Positions 22,863-34,267 of a stretch of 64,000 nt of DNA are shown one piece after another; position 1 is the first letter of the stretch; each line of letters begins with the position of its first letter. Under the pieces are notes generated by a model that did no database searches, was not told the origin of the DNA, and saw nothing but the letters and a program-made list of their open reading frames with translations. The DNA is from Lichina pygmaea (taxonomy: Eukaryota > Ascomycota > Lichinomycetes > Lichinales > Lichinaceae): assembly GCA_963422465.1 (NCBI GenBank), contig OY730174.1, positions 3,436,914 through 3,500,913 on the forward strand, in the 5' to 3' direction. A program made the position numbers and the translations under genes.

Positions 22863-24248
22863 ACCATCCCGGCCATCACCATCATCCCTCCCACCTCACC
22901 ACCGTCGAGCCCGGGCCTTCCGGTTCTGCCACCCCGGACCAGGAACTTCGCCTGCCAGGTCAACCTGATCGGGTCGTTCAAGGTTCGATCGGTGGCGGTG
23001 CAGACGGAGGAGATCCGCATCGACAAACGCAGGATGGAGCTACCGCCCCATCTGCTCCCCGAATCCATACGGTCCGCCCCGTCCTCGCCCGTGGCCGAGT
23101 CCAGACGGCGGCGGAGCATGCTCAAACCGAGCCCGTCTCCGAAGCGCAGCCCCAGGAAAGCGAACAGGCTTCGAGCGTCGTCGGAGATTCCGTCCTCGCC
23201 CCCGACGGCGCCGACCGGTCTCGAGATCCCCAGCTCCGACGAGGCCGAGGCTTACGACGAGGAAGAGGACGACGAGTGGAACCCTTCCGGCTTCCGGACG
23301 GCCCTGTCGGCGCCTCGTCCTCGGTCATGTCTGCGACGCCGTGGCGCCGCCACCGCCCCCGCCACTGCCACTGCCCCCGCCACTGTCCTTCACGACCGAG
23401 ATACCAACGCGCGCGCGAGCTCCACGACCGCGAACCAAGCGCAACCGCAACCGCAACCGCAACCGCAACCGCAACCGCAACCGCAATTGGCGCGTGAGGG
23501 CGAGGCTGGCGCGCCCGCGGAGGTGCGAGACGCCAGCTGCCCGCCGGACGCCCCCGGCCCCGCCGTTCGAGGACCGTCGGCGTCGGGGAAGATTGGCGGG
23601 CACGAGCACCTCGGCGGCCGCAGAGCCGGCGGCCCACGGCGACCGGCACAGGCGGCGGCGAACGGTCCGGACGCGCGCCTGGTGCGGACGGGCAGCCCGT
23701 TGCCGGAGCGGCCCCACGACGCGCCGCCCTTCCCGGTGCCGACCCGCCTGAGCTCGCGGAAGATACCCATCAGCACGAGCGACGGCGGTCTCAGTCCGCC
23801 TCGACGGAAGCGGAGCGGCGTCCTCGTGAACTCGCCGGACGGAGCGCACCGCCTTCGGAAGATTCGCTCGGGGACGCCGAACGGGCAGCCTCCACGACGC
23901 GGCCGATCGCCGCCGCCGCCGCCGTCCTCGACTCTGGCGCCCCCGACGACGCCCCCTCTGCCTGCTCTGCCCGGCGACGGCACCATCGCTCCGCCTCGAC
24001 CGGGCTACCTGCGACGTCTTTCGACCCAGGATCCCGCAGATCTGACGGCCACGTCCCAAACAGGGGCGGCGGCGGCCTCGGTCGATGGATCCGCCGCCGC
24101 CGCGGCCACCGCGCCTCCGAACCAGATTGTCGATTCCATCGCGCAGACCATGGTCGGCGAGTGGATGTGGAAGTACGTCCGCCGCCGGAAATCCTTTGGC
24201 GTATCCGACAACGGTCGCGCGACGGCCGGCGCGGACGGCAACAACAGC

Positions 24249-24301
<53 letters not shown>

Positions 24302-25627
24302 CGACGACGCCGCCGCCGCCGCCGCCGCCGCCAACGGTGGGACCCTGGACGTCGACGCCACGACGACGACGACGACAGGCAACGGGGTGCGTCACAAGCG
24401 ATGGGTCTGGCTCGCGCCTTACGAGCGGGCCGTTCTATGGAGCAGCAAACAGCCGACGTCAGGGACGGCGCTGCTCGGCAAGAACGGTCGAAAATGTAAG
24501 TGCATGCATCAAAATACTACTCCTCCTTGTTGTCTTCCTCGTCCTCCTGTCCCCCTCAGGCTCCCTTGGAGCTCTCCCGGCTCGGTCATGTGTGTGCTTG
24601 CGCCGGGGGGGGGTGGGTGATTCCTTCAGGGCCAGGCGGTTTTCCCCCGGCCTTGTACGTCCTGCGGTAACATGGTACGGTTCTGACGCCCCCGTCTCTC
24701 CCAGTGATCATCCAGTCGGTCCTGGACGTCAAAGACGACACGCCCTTTACGAGATTCACGGCCGGCCGCAGCGTCTTCGATCGATCCATCCTCATCCTCA
24801 CCCCGTCGCGGGCGCTCAAGTTCACGGCCACGTCAGGTGAACGACACTACCTCTGGCTGACGGCCCTGTCGTTCCTGAGTCGACCGTCGCTGGGCGCGGC
24901 CGACCTCGTCGGCCTGCCGCCGGTGCCAACGCAGGAGGACGAAGCGAGCGCACGGACCCACATCGCGTCCCTCCGGCGACATCCGATCCGGGACTCGATC
25001 CGCGTCGCCAAACGGAAGGCCCGTTCGAGCTCGGCCATGACCGAGACCTCAGAGGCGCCGCAGGCCATCCCTAGCCCTAGGCCGTTGCAGGCCGGCGACG
25101 TCGCCGCCATGGTCCCGGCGGCGGCGGCCGATGCGCCCACGGTTCCTCGCGTCTCCACGCACGGGCGCCGTCGCAGCAACACGGGCGGGGCGCCGCCTCG
25201 CGGTGCCCTCCGCAGCTTCACCCAGCCGGCCCTGCCTCTGTCACATCCGTCTGTCGGCGCGCAACCGGCCCCGGACCCGCGAGACAGCCAGGGCTCCTTC
25301 GCGACGGGGACGTCGGCCGTCAGCGTCGGCCTGGACGGCTACACCTGTTGGACATCTGAAGCGAGCAGCGCGACCGGCATGGCGACGGTCAATTTCTTTG
25401 ACGCCGTCGGCACGATGCGCATGGAAGCATTCGTCCGCGGCTCCAGTCCTTCGCCGATCAAGGGACACGAAACGTCGCATGGGACCTCGCAGCCGGCCTT
25501 GCACGAGGATCCCTCGCCGGCGTGGGTGGCAAAGCTCTGGAATGGACAGGTTACATCGTACGATCGGCCCAGATATGCGCACCAGCCGCGACCTCATCAC
25601 CATCATCATCAACGTCAACATCACCGT

Positions 25628-25698
<71 letters not shown>

Positions 25699-25801
25699 GC
25701 ACAATTTCCACCACCATCATCAACAGCAACCACGACAACATCCACGGCTGCAAGGGTCCGACGACATGCCTCGGACGGACGATCCGTTTCGCGGCTTCTG
25801 A
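21054..25801 (+). CDS. apsA: ApsA/NUM1-type cortical PH-domain protein, two exons
   Basis: Exons are 21054-24495 and 24705-25801, giving 1512 residues. The 209-base intron starts GTAAGT, has CTGAC at 24683-24687 and ends CCCAG; phase 1, with the junction reading GRKLIIQSVLDVKDD. I start at the first ATG; an in-frame GTG at 21039 is not a likely start. After a Ser/Pro/Arg N-terminus comes DPRRFTPTLHASLVAEILS (from about 80) and a coiled coil to about 245, as in fungal ApsA/NUM1. The middle is disordered with Asp (about 332-347), Ser/Pro and Pro runs. A PH domain runs from about 1026 (IAQTMVGEWMWKYVRR, later HKRWVWLAPYERAVLWSSKQ) to about 1212 (ILTPSRALKFTA, RHYLWLTALSFLS), with an Asn/Asp/Ala run inserted near 1063-1095. 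The tail has a Gln run near 1457-1480. These proteins anchor dynein and position nuclei at the cortex (family knowledge). Confidence 0.9.
24238..24332. repeat. (AAC)n then (GCC)n trinucleotide tract inside the PH domain coding region
   Basis: About 20 Asn codons, almost all AAC, are followed by GAC GAC and a run of GCC Ala codons. The tract expands a loop between the first strands of the PH domain rather than interrupting a conserved block. Confidence 0.92.
25628..25697. repeat. (CAG)n poly-Gln tract in the ApsA-like tail
   Basis: About 22 consecutive CAG codons lie between His-rich stretches near the C-terminus. The same tract reads as poly-Ser, poly-Ala or poly-Leu in shadow frames. Confidence 0.95.
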
Positions 25802-28679
25802 ATGACCGTACGATATGCATCTCGCCTGCACCCCTCTCCCTTTCCTCTCCCTTTCCTCTCCCTAGCCTCCGGCTCCCACCACCACATCCGCCGCCTACGG
25901 GAGTAGTAGTCCCTGTCTTCGTTGGAAATAGCATCTCCTGCTCCGGGCCCGTCTTCGTTTCCATCTCTTTGTCTCATCTCAGCCTTCGGCGGAATATGGC
26001 TACTAGAGTACGTTACGTACGATTACTTTATATACTCGTGCTCTCTTTGTTGCTTGTCGCCTGGCCCCATCCGCTCCTTCCCCGGTCAAGGAAATGTGAT
26101 ACCCGAGAATTACAGTGCAAACATCTAGACCGTTTTGGATCGTGCCTGCCTGCAGCTGTCCTGTTCATCTGGCAGATGCCCCGGCAGCTGTCATCGACTT
26201 GCGTACATAGCCGTACTGTACTAGGTGGCACGGGTGGGTGACGGATATAATGTTACAGGAGTACAGGGGAAAGTCGGCTGCAGAGCCGCATTATCAGAAC
26301 TCCCGAGACATTTAGAGTTTCCACCGTGAGTCGGTGGCTGAGTATTTTGACATGGTCGCCGTTTGTTGAGCTGACTAATAGTACTAACGTAACAATATAT
26401 CCGTCACCCGCCCGTACGTAAGTATGTATGGGAGTGCGCATTACGTAACAAACGGTGAAACAATCCGGGGTATTGTTTCGTAGTACGCAACGTATCTACG
26501 TATGTACTGACGTCGTCGTCGTCGTCGTCGTCCTCCTCCTCGTCCGTCGAGGCTCATCGACCGTCTGCACCCAATCTCGCCTGCGCCTGAAGATGCCATG
26601 GAAGACGATGCTTCCTTTGCTGATGCTGCACCTCTCCATCGCATTTTCCTGTACGAGGGTACTTCGTACCTACGTATGCACTGTACTGTACCGTATCGTA
26701 CAGAGCTAGAAACAGGCTTGGACGACCTGTGGTTTCACCTGTCGTGCCTCATGCATCGTCACTTCTCCTCCTCCCCCTCCTCCTCTCCCTCCTCCTCCAC
26801 CTTCTCCAGAGCTAGATGCTCTTGTTTCCTTCGTTGTCATCATCATCATCGGACGGTCACACCCGAGCTATAGGTTCTGGCCCGGATTGGCAACGGCCAT
26901 GACGCTACGCTCCGCACATAAAAACATACATACGTACAGTATGCAGAGAATGTTAAGTCCGGCCCACCCATTGATCTGTGGTACCCATCGCTCGGCTCCG
27001 AAAAGATTAGCCTAGTCCACGCTTAGACTTATTGTTCAGCTCTCACAAAGCACGGCTATCCAACAGTGTCCTACGGACCACAGACTCGGTCGGCACCCTT
27101 GTCCCTGCTCCATCACCTTTCTTTTCCTACGTAGATACGTACGAGGTACTCCACCTGGGCACGCTGCAGTTGTGGGGTGCGGCCCACTTCCTCATTCCGG
27201 ACCTTCCCTTCGGACCCTCCCGGCTGATTGAGCTAACTGAGACCTTCAAGATGGAGCACCGTTGACGACTTCAGCCCGCGACCCTCGCCGAAGGAGGAGA
27301 GACGGAAGAGGTATCCTCGGCTTTCGTGTCGGCTGTCAATCTGGTCGTTGGACTCCAGCCGACAGTCAAGGTCGATTGGCAGAAGGGAACGATCTATGTC
27401 ACTCTCGTCCGCGAAGCTGTCGTCGACAAGCGGAAAGCTGACAAGAAAAAGGTACCCGCAGCAGCATCCTGGCGTGCCTGAGTCAGATGTTACCATGGTT
27501 CACCTTAGGCCCCTGGCAGCGGCTTGTGGCAAGATGAGATGCTACGTACCACGCCGCATGGACCGCGACCGCGTCCCGACAGCGCGGTTATGCTGCCATC
27601 TTGGATGTTGCTTGAACGTTAGGTCCAGAAGCAGCCGGCCTGCTTGCCTCCGCCGTCAGCAGCTTCTGCATACGTCGTCACACGCGGACGAGGCCGGTCC
27701 GACGTGAGCAGATCCTTGGGCCTACGCGGGCACCAGAGGTACTGTAGGCAATCAGCCAGCTGTGATCCGAAGCGTGGCATGGAGCTGCTATACGGAGATA
27801 CGGTGTCGCGGGTGTGTCCAATGGCATGTCCGCCTTGGTCGCGTTGCCCTCTCCTCCATCGGGGCTTGGACTTTGGCGCACCATGTCCGCAAGTCGAGGA
27901 ATCTTCCTTCCATCACATCTCGCTACTCTTCCCCTCCCTCCATGTCTGGACGGTACCGTGTCGCCTACCGTGAGCGTGTGGTTACATTTATCCAGCCGGG
28001 AACCGACATCGGCAGCAACGCTCAACAATTCCTCGGCTGTGCTTGTTGCTGTTGCTGCTGCTGCTGCTGCTGGCCTCGGTCTTGGAGACGACGGATGAGT
28101 GGACCCTGGCAGAAGAGCGCGATTTGGACTGGACCGGTGCAGGGAAAGCTTGTGCTTAGGTCTTCCTTGAAGATGATAGTCGAATGCAAGGGTTTCACAC
28201 ACGCTCCGTACCTGGTGCTCTTTCAGTTGCAGCTGCTTGTATGTCACGCAATATGCCAACATCCCCGGACGCCTGCTGTCATCACCGAATGCCGTGTGAG
28301 TTCTTTTGCTCGAGTGGGCATTGCGCATTCCTGGCTGGAAACGAATCCTCGGGAGCAGTCTTCCTTACCATGCCATGGCAGCTGGATCTGACGAGCATAA
28401 GAACGAGGCCGATTTCCCCATTCCTGCCTCTCCCTTCGCTCTCTGTTCCCTCCGTCGCTCTGGCTCTGTCCCGGTTGTCTTCCTTCGTTGAGCCATTCGG
28501 TCGTTAGGATCCGCCAAAAGGTTTGTCTTCGTTCTCGTCCCGTTCCGGTCCGCTCGGCTTCGTCCTGTTGGCATACCCAGGACCGTCCCCGTTCCCTACC
28601 GCTTCGTCGACTCTCCAGGACGCCGTTCAGCAAGTCGTCATCCCCAGCTGCGGCCCGAACCCGCGGTAGGACGCCCAAG
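25802..28679. other. intergenic; one unexplained short open stretch
   Basis: No confident gene. At 27266-27481 the plus strand reads about 71 codons of ordinary composition to a TGA (containing EVSSAFVSAVNLVVGLQP, then KVDWQKGTIYVTLV), just after a TTCAG that could be a splice acceptor. I do not recognise it; it may be a terminal exon or a remnant. Elsewhere: GTAC clusters at 26010-26025, 26410-26510 and 26665-26700, a (GTC)n run at 26510-26532, CTCC repeats at 26765-26800 and a CTG run at 28044-28068. The open frames at 27678-28391 on both strands overlap and lack domains. Confidence 0.55.
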
Positions 28680-30812
28680 ATGCATCAGCTTTCCCACCTG
28701 ACGCTGGCCGCGCTACTCTCCGTGGCTTTGGCGAGCCCCCATCCCTACTACGGTTACTATGGCCTCAAGTCTTCCGGCAGCTCCACGCTCGTTGAGCCCA
28801 CCGGGGACTCGACCGACTCGGCGGCGTCGAGCGGAATCCCCACCGGTCCTGGCTCCAGCGTCGAGACTGCCCCTGGATCTGCCTCGGACACCGAAGCCAC
28901 AGAAACGGATTTGAGCGCATCGGGCTCGACCGTCTTCGTCACGGAGACGGTTGAGTCGACCGAGACGGACATCGTCAGCCTCGGACCGAGCGCGGACACG
29001 CTCGTCTCTCCGTTCACCGGCCTGGTTCCGGTCCTTTCCGAGAGCGACATGGCGACCTCGCTCGTCTCAAGCGACGCTCCTTCTTCAAGCGCTGGTACGG
29101 ATGCGGACTCGAGCACCGGCTCAGACTCTTCGGCCCCGACCGGCAGCGAATCGGCTACCGACGACGACGCCTCGTCGAGCGCTCCTACGTCAGTCATCTC
29201 GGAGACCGACTCGGCAACTTCTGCTCCCTCCAGCAACGGGACCCCTACCGGTGAAGATTCGTCGAGTGCTCCGACTTCGGCCATCCCGGATACCGTATCT
29301 CCTACCGGCGACGAGTCGACGGGCGCCCCAACGTCGGCCCCGACCGGTGAAAGCTCGGCAGGGACCGCATCTGCTTCGTCCGGCACGACGGCGAGCACGA
29401 AGACCAAGACAAAGGCCTGGACCTGGATCTGGAGCTCGGTCGTCTCCACGCCGTCCGAAAGCGCCACTGCGCCAGATAGCTCTATCACGTCCGGAAGCGT
29501 GACTGCGTCGGGAAGCTCTGCGTCCGAGTCCGGATCTGAAACCGTGACTGCTCCGGATAGCTCCGCGACTGGAAGCGCGACCGAGTCTGAATCTGATGCT
29601 ATGACTGCCCCGGACACCTCCGCGACTGGAAGCGCGACCGAGTCTGAATCTGATGCTATGACTGCCCCGGACACCTCCGCGACTGGAAGCGCGACCGAGT
29701 CTGGATCTGATGCTATGACTGCCCCGGACACCTCCGCGACTGGAAGCGCGACCGAGTCTGGATCTGAAAGCATGACTGCCTCGGACACCTCCGCGACTGG
29801 AAGCGCGACCGAGTCTGAATCTGAAAGCATGACTGCCCCGGATAGCTCTGAGTCTGGAAGTGCGACCGCGTCAGGAAGCTCCGTCGATGAAATCACCGGA
29901 GATGTCGCTTCCGCAGCCACCACGGGATTCCCCAGCTTCGCAACGGAAAAGACGGACTCCACTGCCACGGCATCGTCCGAAGAGTCGTATAGCGCGCCCT
30001 CTGCCCCCGTCAGCAGCCCCAGTGCCGGAACCTCTGCCGAGTCGTCGGCTTCTACCTCCCCGAACGTAGGACCTCCGCTACCGACGACGCCATTCCCAAA
30101 CGTAACGGATTCTAGCGTGGCTTTGACTCCCACGGGCACTGGAGTCGTCAGCAGCGATGAAATCCCCGGCCTGCCAACCCTTCCCACCGGCACCGCCCCC
30201 ACCGATACTGTTCCCACCGGCACCGGCAATAGTACCACCGACATACCAGACCTCACCAGCGGCACCGCCTCCACGGACGCTGTTCCCATAGGCACTGGCA
30301 ACGGCACCACCGACCTGCCAACCACTCCCACCGACACCACCGCCACGGATACTGTTCCCACCGGCACCGGCAATGGTACCACCGACCTGCCGAGTATTCC
30401 AAGCGGCACCGCCCCCACGGAAGCTGTTCCCACTGGCACTGGCAATGGCACCACCGACCTGCCAACAACTCCCACCGACACCATCGCCACGGAGACTGTT
30501 CCCACCGGCACCGGCAATGGTACCACCAGCATACCAGACCTCACCAGCGGCACCGCCTCTACGGAAGCTGTTCCCACTGGCACTGGCACTGGCACTGACG
30601 GGACCGTCTCACCAGGCCTTCCCAGCGGCACTGATCCTGTCGGGACAACTTTGGTCACTTCCAAGATCAAGCAGTGGAAGACGTACGGCCCCTTCCAAAC
30701 GGATCGGACCGAAGACTCGCAGCCCACGGAGCCTACGTCGTTGGTGTCTTCTCGTGGGCTGCCCTACTCCCTACCAACCCAAATTCGCGGTCGCCCTGGG
30801 TACTATGCCTGA
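28680..30812 (+). CDS. secreted Ser/Thr-rich tandem-repeat protein
   Basis: The 710-residue frame begins at the ATG at 28680; the longer open frame upstream has no signal peptide. MHQLSHLTLAALLSVALA is a good signal peptide with likely cleavage after Ala18. The mature part is almost entirely Ser, Thr, Ala, Pro, Asp, Glu and Gly and would be heavily O-mannosylated. Two repeat blocks stand out. Five 57-base units at about 29559-29845 encode 19 residues (SATESESDAMTAPDTSATG type). About six 72-base units at about 30185-30600 encode TGTGNGTTDLPTTPTDT-like segments with possible N-glycosylation sites (NGT, NST). The C-terminus (KIKQWKTYGPFQTDRTEDSQ) is not hydrophobic, so I see no GPI signal. A cell-wall or secreted mucin-like protein is likely; no catalytic domain is visible. 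Confidence 0.75.
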   Translation: MHQLSHLTLAALLSVALASPHPYYGYYGLKSSGSSTLVEPTGDSTDSAASSGIPTGPGSSVETAPGSASDTEATETDLSASGSTVFVTETVESTETDIVSLGPSADTLVSPFTGLVPVLSESDMATSLVSSDAPSSSAGTDADSSTGSDSSAPTGSESATDDDASSSAPTSVISETDSATSAPSSNGTPTGEDSSSAPTSAIPDTVSPTGDESTGAPTSAPTGESSAGTASASSGTTASTKTKTKAWTWIWSSVVSTPSESATAPDSSITSGSVTASGSSASESGSETVTAPDSSATGSATESESDAMTAPDTSATGSATESESDAMTAPDTSATGSATESGSDAMTAPDTSATGSATESGSESMTASDTSATGSATESESESMTAPDSSESGSATASGSSVDEITGDVASAATTGFPSFATEKTDSTATASSEESYSAPSAPVSSPSAGTSAESSASTSPNVGPPLPTTPFPNVTDSSVALTPTGTGVVSSDEIPGLPTLPTGTAPTDTVPTGTGNSTTDIPDLTSGTASTDAVPIGTGNGTTDLPTTPTDTTATDTVPTGTGNGTTDLPSIPSGTAPTEAVPTGTGNGTTDLPTTPTDTIATETVPTGTGNGTTSIPDLTSGTASTEAVPTGTGTGTDGTVSPGLPSGTDPVGTTLVTSKIKQWKTYGPFQTDRTEDSQPTEPTSLVSSRGLPYSLPTQIRGRPGYYA
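29559..29845. repeat. 57-base coding tandem repeat, about five copies
   Basis: In-frame units encode 19 residues each and differ by a few third-position and Glu/Gly changes. They are probably prone to copy-number change by recombination, as is usual for fungal cell-surface proteins. Confidence 0.9.
30185..30600. repeat. 72-base coding tandem repeat, about six copies
   Basis: Units begin near each TGTTCCCACCGGCACCGGCAA or close variant. Two alternating subtypes are visible (IPDLTSGTAST and LPTTPTDT), which suggests that a 144-base higher-order unit was duplicated. Confidence 0.85.
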
Positions 30813-31480
30813 TTGAGTGGCACCGAGGGAAGTGGACAGTGATGCCGCATTCTTCATGGGAACTCCCAACGTGGACGGCGATATATCAATCGGGACGCTG
30901 TTCAGCTTGCAGGATGTAATTTTCTTTGGCAAAAAATGACGACGGAGCCCCCGTCTCTCCCTTGCCTCTTCTCAATTCTCTTCTCTTCCCTTTCCACTTC
31001 TTTCGTGTTTTTTCTGCTTTTTTTGAGGGGTTCTTTTTCATCTATCTTGGCGACCGTCACTGCAGTTGCCGGCCGGTCCCTATCGATCCCCCTCCCCTCC
31101 TTCCGTCATCGGGAGAAACACTCGTTCGTGCATCTTTCAATTCTTGGATGCCGTCACAGGCTCCGATCCGAACCTTTTTTTGATATAGAAGAATCAAAAC
31201 ATTCCGGGGCGATCAGTGGTCGTTGCTTGGTGCTCGAGGCTTTTTGCTTTGGTGCTCTTCTAGACAAACTCGTAAGTAAGACTCACCTCCTTATACACAT
31301 GTCCAACCCATCTCCGCGTAATCATTTCTCCACAACCCTTGATGACTAGCTCCGGCTCACGAATAAGGCACATGCAGTAAGTACTCGTAATTTATACCGT
31401 GCTGAGCCAGAGCATTAAGAAAGGCAGAGGAGTTGAGCAATCCACAGCAGTCGACAGCATGAACATGAACACCGCGAGCA
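30813..31480. other. intergenic, pyrimidine-rich, nothing recognised
   Basis: CT/T-rich sequence (30955-31045) downstream of the repeat-protein gene, then A+T-richer DNA leading into the transposon cluster. Short frames without domains. Confidence 0.6.
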
Positions 31481-31630
31481 AGGGTATAGGTATTGGCATT
31501 GGTACTCCTACTCTATTCTAGTACTAGAGATCTAAACTATGCCTGGGTCAGCTATGAAAGATTAGGTAAGGAAAGCCCTAGGGGCTAGGGCAAACACCCT
31601 CACTGCAGTGTCTGGCCAGCACTATTCTGT
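31481..31630 (-). mobile_element. SINE-like retroposon, copy E
   Basis: On the minus strand it ends in GAGTAGGAGTACCAATGCC and a short repetitive tail (31483-31505). Upstream it matches copy A at 62.2-62.5 kb: CTGACCCAGGCATAGT, CCTAGGG/CCCTAG boxes, CTGCAGTG and GGCCAGCACTAT. Its 5' part is missing. No protein is coded. It lies at the edge of the transposon nest. Confidence 0.55.
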
Positions 31631-31631
31631 T

Positions 31632-31702
31632 AAGAAGTTATTTTGATTCGATTTGATTTGATTCTTACACTGATTTAGTTGTTGAGCCATACAGAACTTC
31701 TC
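31632..31702 (-). mobile_element. short 5'-truncated fragment of the Tad-like LINE 3' end
   Basis: Read on the minus strand, the segment resembles the last about 70 bases of the LINE at 50220-50292: AGATCTTCT-like, CATGGCTGT-like and CAGTGTAAGAATC, followed by an AATC/AAATC-rich tail. It is a severely truncated copy, or a chimera with copy E next to it. Identification rests on a short match. Confidence 0.4.
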
Positions 31703-33667
31703 AAGAGATTTTGACTTGTAGACTTGTGACTTGGGACTCCATGTAATTACTGTACGGAGTACACTCTGTGGTTTGGACTTGGCCAGAGTGTGGCCTAGTC
31801 ACGTGGTCACGCAGGGCCCCGCCACTCCGTGTCTTGAGTCCAAAGCTTCTCAGCTTCTTGCCGACTTCCAAGTACTCTCTGTGACCACGTGACACCTCAG
31901 AGCAGCCCTGATCCAGTCTTCCGCCAGTGTGGTACCAGCCTCTACTCTCGGCTTCCCTAGATCACTCTCTCTGACAAAGACTCCCTCCAGCCAGAACCTT
32001 GACAAGTGCCCAAGCCAGAAGCCTTCTGGTGCCGCGAAGAGCCCACCCACACCCTGCCGCAAGCCTGGCCAGCAGAATGGACAAGATCAACAATCTTCAG
32101 TTGGAGTCCATCAGATCTTTCGACCCGGACCTGCCGAAAGAGTCAGTGGACCCGAAGAGAGGTTGCTTTATCTGCAGAGATATCTTCTGCTTTACAGCAC
32201 AAGTCTGTACCAAAGCTCTATTTCTTGGAGGAAAGGAAGTCCGACAGAATTTTCACTATTGTCTTATCGGACATGCACGCACCTGGTTCACCACTATGTT
32301 CCGTCTGTTGTTTACCTTCTGGCATGCCCAGTACTATGTGGTACTTAGTCTTGAGCGCTGGTGTGAGATGCTAGAAGATTACTTTATACCCGCTACTTGG
32401 ACAAAAGCTTCCCAGGCAGGACTGAGGCAGAACCTCAAAGTCTGGACGATGATGCTAATGATGAAGATTACACCAGAGACAATAGAAACTACGATGTCTA
32501 CAAGGATAATGGCTATGCCCATTACAACACCTCAGTTGACAGCACCAATGGTAGTGGTGATGAGTGTGGTGGCTCTGATGAGCAGCGCTGTAAGCCTGGT
32601 GGAGGAATCTGGGCTTCACCGAGAGTTCACTCTGTGGCAACATGCAACAACTGCCTTGAGTCATTCACATCCAACGACAGGCTGCACCAGCACCTGCGAG
32701 AACACCGCAAGAAGTGCCCGCCTACCCGGAGAAACATCTACTTTGCCAACAGGCACCCGAACAATAACTCAGACGATGGCTACAGTGGCAGCAGCCATAG
32801 CGACGACCAGGTGGGCCACCACAACTATGCCGAGCACCGACTCACGGATGGCTACCAAGCAAGCTGTGATGTATCAGCCCATAGCGATCACACCTACAGT
32901 CGCTATACCAATCATTATAGCGAAAACAACAGTGCCTACAAGGGCGACTTTGTGTGAGGTGACCGAGGAAGCAATGACCGCGAGTACATGGGCAGCAACA
33001 TACCAGAGCTCTGAGAACTTGGTAAGCCTGTGGCGGAATTGCGCAAGAATACCCGAAATAGATCAAAGCTATTGGACAACAACCTGAAAGCTTGAGAATA
33101 TCATCCTATCAGAGACTACGACAACTCTTCCCAGAACCACGTCCTTCAAGGACCATCATTTTTGACAAACACCACAATTTGTCATATATTCTGGAAAACA
33201 GCCGAGTTCCTCTCTGAAACCACTCAAACCTTAAGGTGAAAACCCATCACCTTTGAGAACCACGCGTGTTTGTCAAAAGTTGTGATCTTGAATCCCCGAC
33301 CTTCTTCTTCAACAACCAGCAATCTACCCACAACCAGAGAGAGAGTCTCATGATAAGAGGAATGGTTAGAGTCTGACTGACTCTGGAGCTAGCAGAGTCT
33401 TTGGCTCAAGGAAAGTCTAGATAGGGGGTCTGGTCCCTAGTCTAGGTTAATACTTCTAGCTTTGCCCAGAGCTTAGTTGGAAAAAGCTGCCCAGGAAAGT
33501 CTAGTCTTGGGGATTGGTCCCAGGACTAGATTATTACTGCTGGGAAACCAGGTGACTCTTCTTTCTGGCAGTACTCTGCAGACAGAAAACACCCAACCAG
33601 TGCCAAACAATCTCTAACATGGCTCCCAAGAAGAAAAAACCCACCTCTTCAGAAAGTAACACCAGAG

Positions 33668-34267
33668 TGTTACGACCCAGGGGATGGGAGCCACTCATTT
33701 ATAGGCAATCAGGCCGCGGGCCAGGCAAGAGGACACCATGGAAGTCAAGTGACCAACCAACAAGGGGTCACGTGACTGTCGAGACACACACGGGAGTCTC
33801 GACGCAGGATGCATGAAGCATCGAGACAATCTCACCAGTCTCGACGCAGGATGCATGAAGCATCGAGACAATCTCACCCGTCTCGACGCAGGATGCATGA
33901 AGCATCGAGACAATCTCACCCGTCTCGACGCAGGGTGCATAACATGGTGGGACCGTCGAGACAATCTCACCCGTCTCGACGTCGAGACTGTCGAGACAAT
34001 CTTGATTGTCTCGACAGGCCAGCACTATATAGTCCGGCGATAGTTCTCTTATGGAACGATCGTCTTCAACTCATGTTGTGATCCAGACAACTAGATCTAC
34101 TTTAATACAATCCTTTGTACGAAGCTGTTGATCAGGTGTCACCACCACCACGTTCCACCAAACCCCTTCGCGCTCCTTGACACTCCTCTCCTGCGAGAAC
34201 CAACCCGCCTTCCACCTCTCGCCCTAATCCTATACTCGGATAGGACGGTACGGTACGGACCGCAACA
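33668..34267 (+). repeat. 5' LTR of gypsy element 1
   Basis: 600 bases, TGTTAC to CAACA. It contains four tandem units of about 42 bases (GTCTCGACGCAGGATGCATG, then AAGCATCGAGACAATCTCACC) at about 33795-33970, rich in the near-palindrome of TCTCGAC and GTCGAGA. A TATATAG box near 34026 is a candidate promoter. Confidence 0.95.

Noticed and set aside
28757-30727. 656-codon minus-strand frame opposite the Ser/Thr-rich secreted protein
   Set aside because: Mirror of the tandem repeats; no signal peptide or domain, while the plus frame has a good signal peptide.
33795-33970. CRISPR-like array of about 42-base repeats
   Set aside because: Directly adjoining tandem units without spacers inside an LTR of a eukaryotic retrotransposon.
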